From assembly GCA_035272265.1 (NCBI GenBank), contig DATEQV010000310.1:1-19900 (forward strand): a stretch of 19,900 nucleotides of DNA. Reading direction: 5' to 3'. The stretch's first letter is position 1, and every line of letters begins with the position of its first letter. Positions 6,672 through 13,090 of this stretch are shown one piece after another. The notes under the pieces are model-generated. The model had not been told where the DNA came from and did not search any database. It was given only the letters and a program-made list of their open reading frames with translations. Made by a program: the position numbers and the translations under genes. The stretch is from Acidisphaera sp035272265 (GTDB lineage Bacteria > Pseudomonadota > Alphaproteobacteria > Acetobacterales > Acetobacteraceae).

Positions 6672-7339
6672 CAGGGCGCGGGCCGGGCCGCGCCGGTTGG
6701 CAGGCGGGCTTCCGGCGGGTCCACGTACAGCGGCTGGGCGGGACGCGGCGGCAGCGTGCCGCGCAGACGGGCCAGGGCGGCGAGCGCGATGTGGCGCGGC
6801 GCCGGGCGTCGTGCGTCCGTCAGCATCACCGAGGCGTCGCGGGCGGCGAGGCGGGCGGCGACCTCGATCGCCGCATCCCCGCCGACGGCGACCGGTCCGG
6901 ATGGCGCGGGCAGATCGTCCAGGGCGCAGCTCAGCACGGTCCACTCGGCGGTGCCGGGGCGCTGTTCCAGGAACACCCGGCCGCGGCGGCTGTCGGTGGC
7001 GACCCACAGGTCGCGGCTGCCGAGTGCGGGGAGCGCGGGCGCGATCGCCTCGCCGACCGTGACGCCGACGACCGGGATGCCGGCACCCAGCGCGATGCCG
7101 TGCGCCAGCGCGAGCGCCGCGCGGATGCCGGTGAAGCTGCCGGGGCCGACGGTGACGGCGACCATGCCCAGCGTGGCGGGCTCGACGCCGGCGGCGGCGA
7201 GCGCCTCCTGCGCCAGCGCCGGCAGCACGGCGGCCTCGTTGCGCTCGCCCGCGCCGATCCGCGCCGCGAGCAGACGGTCGTCGTCGATCACGCCGGCCGC
7301 GCAGCGCGAGGTGGCCGAATCGAGGGCGAGGATGAGCAC
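6671..7339 (-). CDS. tsaB: tRNA threonylcarbamoyladenosine (t6A) biosynthesis protein TsaB
   Basis: A 222-residue ASKHA-fold protein that partners TsaD (with TsaE) to transfer threonylcarbamoyl to A37 of ANN-decoding tRNAs. The N-terminus VLILALDSATSRCAAGVI and the hallmark VTVGPGSFTGIRAAL (63-77) are diagnostic. I chose the GTG at 7339 because the conserved family N-terminus begins there; the longer open frame upstream reads into the divergent DUF1489 gene and does not look like TsaB. The stop overlaps the rimI start by one base. The protein is essential or nearly so in most bacteria. The C-terminal quarter is Arg/Pro/Ala-rich, which may reflect the high GC content. Confidence 0.93.
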   Translation of the reverse strand: MLILALDSATSRCAAGVIDDDRLLAARIGAGERNEAAVLPALAQEALAAAGVEPATLGMVAVTVGPGSFTGIRAALALAHGIALGAGIPVVGVTVGEAIAPALPALGSRDLWVATDSRRGRVFLEQRPGTAEWTVLSCALDDLPAPSGPVAVGGDAAIEVAARLAARDASVMLTDARRPAPRHIALAALARLRGTLPPRPAQPLYVDPPEARLPTGAARPAP

Positions 7340-7355
7340 GCACCAGCGTAGCAAG

Positions 7356-7383
7356 TTGCCGGACGGCCGGCTGCGGCCATACT
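7356..7383 (+). promoter_or_regulatory. Candidate promoter for the DUF1489 gene
   Basis: TTGCCG (7356-7361) and CATACT (7378-7383) are 16 nt apart in the 70-bp gap between the divergent tsaB and DUF1489 starts. It would give a short leader of about 20 nt. Each hexamer matches consensus at four of six positions. Confidence 0.3.
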
Positions 7384-7409
7384 CGGGCGGCACCCATGAT
7401 GCTCTTGTG

Positions 7410-7817
7410 ATGCACCTGATGAAGCTGGCCGTCGGCGTGCGCGACGTGGCACACCTGCGCGCCCTCCAGGCCGCGCGTGCCAAGTCCGATCCGCCGCTCC
7501 GCCACCGGACGCGCACGGCGCCGAGGCGGGCCGACGAGGTGTGTGGCGGCGGCTCGATCTACTGGGTGATCCAGGGCGCGATGTGCGTCCGCCAGCGCAT
7601 CCTGCGCATCGTGCCCGACACGATGCAGGACGGCTCGGCCTGCGCCGGCTTGGTGCTCGGGCGGCGGCTGGTGCGGGTGGCGGCGCGGCCGGTGCGGGCG
7701 TTCCAGGGCTGGCGCTATCTCGACCCGGCCGACGCGCCGCCCGACCTCACGGCGGGCAAGGACGAAGGCCTGCCGCCGGCGCTGAGTGCCGAGTTGCGCG
7801 GTCTGGGGTTGCTGTAG
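7410..7817 (+). CDS. DUF1489 family protein
   Basis: A 135-residue protein resembling DUF1489, a family largely confined to Alphaproteobacteria and without a known function. The recognisable parts are the start HLMKLAVGVRDVAHL (2-16), HRTRTAPRRADEVCGGGSIYWV (about 32-53), the QRILRI core (62-67) and the FQGWRYL motif near residue 98-104. No signal peptide, membrane segment or catalytic signature is visible. The start at 7410 is set by the family N-terminus; the preceding GTG at 7407 is also possible, and no clear Shine-Dalgarno is present. It is divergent from tsaB and convergent with the hyf operon, with a hairpin repeat between. Confidence 0.85.
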   Translation: MHLMKLAVGVRDVAHLRALQAARAKSDPPLRHRTRTAPRRADEVCGGGSIYWVIQGAMCVRQRILRIVPDTMQDGSACAGLVLGRRLVRVAARPVRAFQGWRYLDPADAPPDLTAGKDEGLPPALSAELRGLGLL

Positions 7818-7850
7818 GGCGCATACCAAGTCTGAGAGAGTACGACTCAT

Positions 7851-7884
7851 CTCGTCATCGCCACGCTCCGCTCGCGATGACGAG
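7851..7884. repeat. Short hairpin repeat between convergent genes
   Basis: A perfect 10-bp inverted repeat, CTCGTCATCG/CGATGACGAG, spans 34 bp. The segment 7858-7882 differs by one base in 25 from the right arm of the larger element at 17363-17458, so this is a shortened member of the same dispersed family. It lies between the convergent DUF1489 and hyfI genes and may act as a transcription terminator. Confidence 0.7.
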
Positions 7885-7914
7885 TGAATGGGCTCCGGTC
7901 ATCAGTACTTGGGC

Positions 7915-8433
7915 TCAGGCGTTCGCCTCAATCAGCGCGCGCAGGCCGGTGAGCATCTGGCGCGGCGTGGGCGGGCAGCCGGGGATGATGAGGTCGACGG
8001 GCAGCACCGCGCCGGGGCCGCCCTCGACCGCGTAGCTGCCTTTGAACACGCCGCCGTCCACCGCGCAGTCGCCGATCGCCACCACCCAGGCGGGGTCGGG
8101 CATGGCGTCGCGCGTCAGCAGCAGCGCTTCGCGCAGGTTGCGGGTGAGCGGGCCGGTGACCAGCAGCACATCGGCGTGGCGGGGGCTCGCGACGAAGCGC
8201 AGGCCGAGACGTTCGAGGTCGTAGACCACGTTGCTCAGCGCGTGGATCTCCAGCTCGCAGCCGTTGCAGCTGCCGGAATCCATGTGGCGGATCGCGAGGC
8301 TGCGGCCGAGCCGGCGGCGCGACGCGGCCTCCAGCGCGGCGGCCAGCGCGGCGACGGTTTCCTCGCCCGGCACCGGCGCGGGCTCCGTCGCCGGGCCGTG
8401 GCGCAGGCTGGTCAGGATGCGGCGCCAGACCAT
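7915..8433 (-). CDS. hyfI: NuoB/HyfI-like small subunit of an energy-converting hydrogenase-related complex
   Basis: A 172-residue iron-sulfur protein of the NuoB/HycG/HyfI family. In group 4 hydrogenases and complex I this subunit binds the 4Fe-4S cluster next to the active site or quinone pocket. All four ligands are visible: Cys56 and Cys59 (SCNGCELE), Cys123 (GDCA) and Cys153 (GCPPTP). The spacing is hydrogenase-like (CxxC), not the adjacent CC pair of NuoB. The first 40 residues are polar and lack a signal or membrane segment, so the protein should sit on the cytoplasmic side. It is the last gene of the hyf operon, separated from hyfG by 145 bp that hold a hairpin repeat. No ferredoxin-like HyfH/NuoI partner is encoded nearby, so its electron donor is unclear. 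Confidence 0.9.
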   Translation of the reverse strand: MVWRRILTSLRHGPATEPAPVPGEETVAALAAALEAASRRRLGRSLAIRHMDSGSCNGCELEIHALSNVVYDLERLGLRFVASPRHADVLLVTGPLTRNLREALLLTRDAMPDPAWVVAIGDCAVDGGVFKGSYAVEGGPGAVLPVDLIIPGCPPTPRQMLTGLRALIEANA

Positions 8434-8452
8434 CAGTCTGCTCCGCTTCTCT

Positions 8453-8540
8453 CGTCATGCTCCGCGAAGGCGGAGCATCCACGCCTTTGCCGGCCGCGCA
8501 AAAGACAGGCGTGGATGGTCCGCCTGCGCGGACCATGACG
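8453..8540. repeat. Nested inverted-repeat element inside the hyf operon
   Basis: Two 34-bp arms (8453-8486 and 8507-8540) are inverted copies differing at three positions. Each arm is itself a hairpin: ATGCTCCGC/GCGGAGCAT on the left and ATGGTCCGC/GCGGACCAT on the right. Two of the three differences are a compensating pair that keeps the small hairpins intact. It fills most of the 145-bp gap between hyfG and hyfI. It resembles the small palindromic elements dispersed between genes in many Alphaproteobacteria. Confidence 0.85.
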
Positions 8541-8578
8541 GAGGAGAGGTGGCGAAGGTAGTTGCAAATGAAACGCCA

Positions 8579-10000
8579 TCACAAATCCACCCCGGAATAG
8601 GAGGCGTTGATGCTTTTGTTGATCAGCGGGAAGTCGCCGATGATGTTCCCGGGCACGGCGGCTTCCAGCAGCGGCCAGTGCATCCAGCTCGGGTCGCGCA
8701 GGAACGCGGCGGCGATCAGTCCGGCGTCGAGCCGCAGCCAGCACCAGCAATCGCCGCGAAACCCCTCGGCCCAGCCGATGCCCTCGCCGCTCGCCTGCGG
8801 CAGCCCCACGGAAATCGGGCCAGCCTGCAGCACGTGCAGCAGGTCGCGCAGCAGTGACAGGCTGTCGTCGATCTCGGCGAGGCGGATGCGCAGGCGGGCA
8901 TCGACGTCGCCCGCGTCCAGCGTCGTCACCGGCCTCGGATGATAGTCGTACGGCGGATAACCGGGCTCTGCGCGCGCATCGACTCGCTGGCCCGACGCGC
9001 GCGCGACATAGCCGCCGGCGCCGAACGCGCGGGCGAGTCCGGGCGGGACGATGCCGGTGCCGGTCATGCGGTCCGTCAGGCTGGCATACCCGTCGTAGAC
9101 GCGGCGGATGTCGGGCATCGACGCGGCGATCGTGTCCGCCGCCGCGCGCAGCGCCGCCGCCCCCTCGGGCAGGATGTCCGCGGCGAGACCGCCGGGGATG
9201 ACGGCGTCCATCATCAGGCGATGACCGAAGGCCTGCGCGCAAGCACGCAACAGCGTCTCGCGCAGCTGTCCGCACGTCGCCTGCATGGCGGCGAAGGCGA
9301 CGTCGCCGCAGACCGCGCCGATATCGCCGAGGTGATTGGCGATGCGTTCGACCTCCGCCATGACCGCGCGCAGCGTCGCCGCTCGTGGCGGCGCCTCGAC
9401 GGACGACGCGGCCTCCGCCGCACGGGCGAAGGCGATGGAGTGGGCGACGGTGGAGTCTCCCGAGAGCCGCGCGGCGTAGCGCGCCGCCGCGCGCGGCGAC
9501 TTGGTGCGCATCAGCGCGAGCGTGCCCTTGTGCGTGTAGCCGAGCAGTGTCTCCAGCCGCACGACGGTCTCGCCCTGGGCGGTGAAGCGGAAATGACCGG
9601 GCTCGATGATGCCGGCGTGGATCGGGCCGACCGGAACCTGGTGCAGATCGTCGCCCTCGGCGGGCAGGAAGGTGGGCGGTTCCGGCGCGCCGCCGACGCG
9701 CGGCTCCGGCCGGATGGCCAGCGGGTGCGTGACCGGCCAGCGTCCGTGATCGAGCCACGGGCGGTGATCCACGGCGCCGTCGGCCGTATGGCCCCACAGG
9801 TCATGGACGGCGCGTTCGAACCACGCGGCGGCGGGGCGGTGCGGCGACAGGGCGGGGTAGCGTCCGTTCTCGACCTCCGTGCGGAGCAGGCGCGGCGGGT
9901 CGGCCTGCGGCGCATACAGCGCGTACACGACCTGCGTGTCGGCCCACAGGCCGATGAAGCGCTGCGTGTCGTCGCGCGCGGCGGTGAGCCACTCGGTCAC
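8579..10000 (-). CDS. hyfG: HyfG-like large subunit (NuoC-NuoD fusion) lacking the NiFe site
   Basis: A 473-residue fusion of a NuoC-like N-terminal domain (about 1-110) and a NuoD/hydrogenase large-subunit domain, as in HycE/HyfG. The hydrogenase-type stretch VPVGPIHAGIIEPGHFRF (122-139) and ETLLGYTHKG (150-159) are conserved. Where hydrogenases have the first nickel-binding pair (CGIC), this protein reads GDST (181-184) before VAHSIAFARA. The second pair (DPCxxC) near the C-terminus is also absent: residues 461-473 contain no cysteine, and there is no tail for a maturation protease to remove. It should therefore not bind NiFe. Translation starts at a GTG overlapping the hyfF stop (GTGA). 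It fits the energy-converting hydrogenase-related (Ehr) group. Its substrate is unknown. Confidence 0.9.
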   Translation of the reverse strand: MTEWLTAARDDTQRFIGLWADTQVVYALYAPQADPPRLLRTEVENGRYPALSPHRPAAAWFERAVHDLWGHTADGAVDHRPWLDHGRWPVTHPLAIRPEPRVGGAPEPPTFLPAEGDDLHQVPVGPIHAGIIEPGHFRFTAQGETVVRLETLLGYTHKGTLALMRTKSPRAAARYAARLSGDSTVAHSIAFARAAEAASSVEAPPRAATLRAVMAEVERIANHLGDIGAVCGDVAFAAMQATCGQLRETLLRACAQAFGHRLMMDAVIPGGLAADILPEGAAALRAAADTIAASMPDIRRVYDGYASLTDRMTGTGIVPPGLARAFGAGGYVARASGQRVDARAEPGYPPYDYHPRPVTTLDAGDVDARLRIRLAEIDDSLSLLRDLLHVLQAGPISVGLPQASGEGIGWAEGFRGDCWCWLRLDAGLIAAAFLRDPSWMHWPLLEAAVPGNIIGDFPLINKSINASYSGVDL

Positions 10001-11451
10001 GGCGTCGCCTGCGCGATCGATGTGAACCAGGCGAAGACCGCGCCCGGCATCGCCAGGCCGAGCGCCAGCACCAGCGCCAGATGCAGCCACACCGGCACCA
10101 GCGCCGCGTGCGGCGGCACCGGCCCGGGGTCCGCGGTGGCCGGACCGAGGCACAGCGACTGCAGGCGGGCGATCTGCACCCAGGCGGCGATCACCAGCCC
10201 CGCCAGCAGCACCGCGGCCAGCCAGGGCGACGCGCGTACGGCCGCGAGTGCGACCAGGAACTCGCTGGAGAACAGGCCGAACGGCGGCAGGCCCGCCAGC
10301 GCGATCACGCAGGCGGCGAGCGACAGGCCGAGCGCGCGGTGGTTGGACATCAAGCCGGTGATGTCGGCGAAGCGCTGGCCGCCCTTCATCTGCGCGGCGC
10401 GGCCGACGCACTGGAAGGTTGCCGACTTGGTCAGCGTGTGTACGGTCATGTGCAGCAGGCCCGCGAAGGTCGCGGCCGGCCCGCCGATGCCGAACGCGAA
10501 CGCGGCCACGCCTGCGTGCTCGACGGAGGAATACGAGAAGAACCGCTTCACGTCGCGTCGCGGCCACAGGCTGAACGCGGCGAGCAGCACGGACAGCAAC
10601 CCGAGGGCGACGAGCGGAAACGCCGGGTCGATCGCCGCGTGGTTCGCCTTCATCACGCCGCGCAGGCGCAGGATGACGAACAGCGCGACATTCAGCACCG
10701 AGCCCGACAGGATCGCCGACATCGGCGTCGGTCCCTCGGCGTGCGCGTCCGGCATCCACGCGTGCAGCGGCGCCAGTGCGGCCTTGGTGCCGTAGCCGAG
10801 CAGCAGGAACACGAACGCGAGATTCAGCACCGCCCCGTCGCATGTCGGCGCGGCCTGCCGCAGCCCGGTCCAGCTCATCGCCTTCAGTCCCGGCCCGAGC
10901 GCGGGCAGTGCGGCGAGATACAGCACGGTGGTGCCGAACAGCGCGAGCGCGATGCCGGCGCCGCAAAGGACGAAGAACTTCCACGACGCCTCGACGGCGT
11001 GCGCGGTGCGCGGCAGGCCGATGACCAGCGCGGCGGCGATCGTCGCGGCCTCGATCGCGACCCAGGTGATCCCGAGGTTGTTGCTGAGCAGCACCGCCAG
11101 CAGCGCGCCGCAGAACAGCTGGAACATCGCGTGATACTGGCGCAGGCGCGCCTTGTTCAGCCGCCGTTGCGACACCTCGACGCGCACATAGGCGGTGCTG
11201 AACCACGACGCGGTCATCGCGACGAAGGCGGTCAGCAGGCTCAGGTGAACGGCGAGGCGGTCGACCAGCAGAAGCGGCCCGGTCTGTCCGATGCTGGCCG
11301 GCAGGAACGCCACGACGGCGAAGGTGAGCGTGGCGGCGACGGCATTGACGATCGCGCCGACGCGCCAAGACGGCACCAGCCCGAGGACGAGGGCCGCGAA
11401 CAGCGGCAGCAGGATCGCCGCCCCGGCTGTTGTCGCTAGGTCGTGGATCAT
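9997..11451 (-). CDS. hyfF: HyfF-like antiporter-type membrane subunit
   Basis: A 484-residue polytopic membrane protein of the NuoL/M/N and Mrp-antiporter family, closest in style to HyfF. Such subunits form proton or sodium channels in complex I and group 4 hydrogenases. Conserved channel residues are visible: Glu134 in the WVAIEAATIAA helix, Lys158, Lys223 in LGYGTKAALAPLHAWMPDAH and the lysine of HTLTKSATF. Roughly 12-14 hydrophobic segments can be seen. The start overlaps the hyfE stop by 4 nt (ATGA), and the stop overlaps the hyfG start by 4 nt. Coupled translation suggests fixed stoichiometry in one complex. It is similar in length to E. coli HyfF and lacks the long lateral helix of NuoL. 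Confidence 0.9.
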   Translation of the reverse strand: MIHDLATTAGAAILLPLFAALVLGLVPSWRVGAIVNAVAATLTFAVVAFLPASIGQTGPLLLVDRLAVHLSLLTAFVAMTASWFSTAYVRVEVSQRRLNKARLRQYHAMFQLFCGALLAVLLSNNLGITWVAIEAATIAAALVIGLPRTAHAVEASWKFFVLCGAGIALALFGTTVLYLAALPALGPGLKAMSWTGLRQAAPTCDGAVLNLAFVFLLLGYGTKAALAPLHAWMPDAHAEGPTPMSAILSGSVLNVALFVILRLRGVMKANHAAIDPAFPLVALGLLSVLLAAFSLWPRRDVKRFFSYSSVEHAGVAAFAFGIGGPAATFAGLLHMTVHTLTKSATFQCVGRAAQMKGGQRFADITGLMSNHRALGLSLAACVIALAGLPPFGLFSSEFLVALAAVRASPWLAAVLLAGLVIAAWVQIARLQSLCLGPATADPGPVPPHAALVPVWLHLALVLALGLAMPGAVFAWFTSIAQATP

Positions 11452-12125
11452 CGCGGTGCTTCGCCGACGCGGTCGAGATGGCTGACGTCGAGGCTGTCGA
11501 AGCGCTCGCGGATGCGAAAGACGAACACGCCGAAGACGAAGAAGATCGCCAGCACCAGGAAGGCGCCCGAGATCTCGACCACCAGCGGCATCCCGGCGAC
11601 GCCGACGGCGGCGAGGATCAGGCCGTTCTCCATCGACAGGAAGCCGATCACCTGGGTGATCGCGGTGCGCCGCGTGATCATCATCAGCAGCCCGAGCAGC
11701 ACGACTGACAACGCGAACGCGAGATCCTCGCGGGCGAGCGTCGCCGCGCCAAGCGTGGTCGGCAGCACCACCTCGATGGCGAGTGCGACCAGCACCACGC
11801 CGAGCACCATCGACGGAAACACGCCGAGCGCGGTTTCGATCGTTCGCCGTATGTCGAGCGCGCGGACGATCCGGTGCAGCAGCACCGGGATGATCGCGCC
11901 CTTGGCGAACAGGGTCAGCGCGGCCGTGACATAGAGGTGCGCGGCGTGCTGGACGTGGCCCTGCCAGGCGGCGGCGGCGGCCAGGATGATGCCCTGCGCG
12001 GCGTAGGTGTTGATCAGCGCCGGAATGCGCCGCTGGTAGAGCAGCACGAAGGACGCAACGAGCGCCGCCCCGCCCAGCAGGTGCGCCACGTCGTAGGCGA
12101 GCACGCCGTAGCCGAGGTGCTGCAT
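11448..12125 (-). CDS. hyfE: HyfE-like membrane subunit (NuoK-related)
   Basis: A 225-residue hydrophobic protein with about six to seven membrane segments, near the 216 aa of E. coli HyfE. This subunit belongs to the group 4 hydrogenase membrane arm and its C-terminal part is related to NuoK. Recognisable stretches are INTYAAQGIILAAAAAWQG (early helices), LFAKGAIIPVLLHRIVRAL, and GFLSMENGLILAAVG, whose glutamate is the NuoK-type conserved acidic residue in the membrane. It ends with a short charged tail. Its ATG overlaps the hyfC stop by one base (TGATG), and its stop overlaps the hyfF start by four. No standalone function is expected outside the complex. Confidence 0.88.
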   Translation of the reverse strand: MQHLGYGVLAYDVAHLLGGAALVASFVLLYQRRIPALINTYAAQGIILAAAAAWQGHVQHAAHLYVTAALTLFAKGAIIPVLLHRIVRALDIRRTIETALGVFPSMVLGVVLVALAIEVVLPTTLGAATLAREDLAFALSVVLLGLLMMITRRTAITQVIGFLSMENGLILAAVGVAGMPLVVEISGAFLVLAIFFVFGVFVFRIRERFDSLDVSHLDRVGEAPR

Positions 12126-13090
12126 CAGGCGAACCCCTGGCTGACGAACAGGAACACCACGGCGAGCAGCGCCAGCAGCACCGCCACGCCGAGGAACTCG
12201 GGGACGCGGAACACCCGCATCTTCGCGAGCGTCGACTCCAGCAGGGCCAGCGCCGCCGACAGCACAACGACGCGAAATGCCCAGCCCAGCAGGCCAGCCA
12301 GCCAGCCGGCCGGGCCGGCATCCGCCGGGCCGAGGCCGAACGGCGCGAATAGCGTGCCGATCAGCGTCATCCACAGCAGCAGGCGCAGGCAGGCGGACAG
12401 CTCCAGCAGCGCGAGCGGCGGCCCGGAATACTCCAGCACCATGGCCTCGTGGACCATCGCCAGCTCCAGATGCGACGCCGGATTGTCCACCGGCAGGCGG
12501 CCCGAGTCGGCGAGCGCGACGCCGAGCAGCGAAAGCAACGCGAGGCCCAGCGAGACGCGCAGCCCGAACGCGAAGTCGTGCAGCTGTGCGGCCAGCGCAT
12601 CGAGGTTGGTGGTGCTGGCGAGCAGGGCGAAGGTGAAGATCGTCAGCACCAGCACCAGCGCCGGCTCGGCATAGGCGGCGAAGGTCATCTCGCGCGACGC
12701 GCCGATGCCGCCGAAGGCGGTGCCGACATCCATCGCCGCCAACGCGAGCGCCGCGCGTCCGAGGCTGAGCAGGCCCGCCAGCACGATCAGGTCGGCGATC
12801 GGCGCGGTCGTCATGTGCAGCGCGAAGGACGGCACCAGCGCGGCCGCCGCCAGCGTCGCGGCGAACACCACGCCCGGCGCCCAGCGGAAGACGAACGAGG
12901 CGTTCTCGGCGAAGACGGGCTGCTTGCGCGACAGCCGGACGATCTCGAGCCACGGCTGCCAGGGCGGCGGCCCGGCGCGGCCGAGCAGACGCCCCTTCAG
13001 CCACCGCACCAGCCCGGCCGCGACCGGTGCGGCGGCGAGCATCAGCGCCGTGTGCAGCACGAACGCGACGAAGCCGAGTGCCGTGCTCAC
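12125..13090 (-). CDS. hyfC: HyfC-like membrane subunit (NuoH/ND1-like)
   Basis: A 321-residue polytopic protein of the NuoH/HycD/HyfC family, the subunit that joins the membrane arm to the soluble redox module. Family motifs are RKQPVFAENASFVFRWAPG (55-73), GIGASREMTFAAYAEPAL (128-145), and the hydrogenase-type LPVDNPASHLELAMVHEAMV (199-218) followed by LEYSG. The charged residues Glu134, Asp202, Glu209, Glu215 and Glu220 correspond to the acidic chain thought to link redox chemistry to ion pumping. About eight membrane helices are visible. It starts with GTG overlapping the hyfB stop (GTGA). Conservation of these residues although the NiFe site is lost suggests the complex still couples a reaction to ion transport. 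Confidence 0.9.
   Translation of the reverse strand: MSTALGFVAFVLHTALMLAAAPVAAGLVRWLKGRLLGRAGPPPWQPWLEIVRLSRKQPVFAENASFVFRWAPGVVFAATLAAAALVPSFALHMTTAPIADLIVLAGLLSLGRAALALAAMDVGTAFGGIGASREMTFAAYAEPALVLVLTIFTFALLASTTNLDALAAQLHDFAFGLRVSLGLALLSLLGVALADSGRLPVDNPASHLELAMVHEAMVLEYSGPPLALLELSACLRLLLWMTLIGTLFAPFGLGPADAGPAGWLAGLLGWAFRVVVLSAALALLESTLAKMRVFRVPEFLGVAVLLALLAVVFLFVSQGFA

Noticed and set aside
8433..9797. Alternative minus-strand frame across hyfG and the repeat
   Set aside because: Arg/Gly-rich translation in a frame shifted from the clear HyfG protein.
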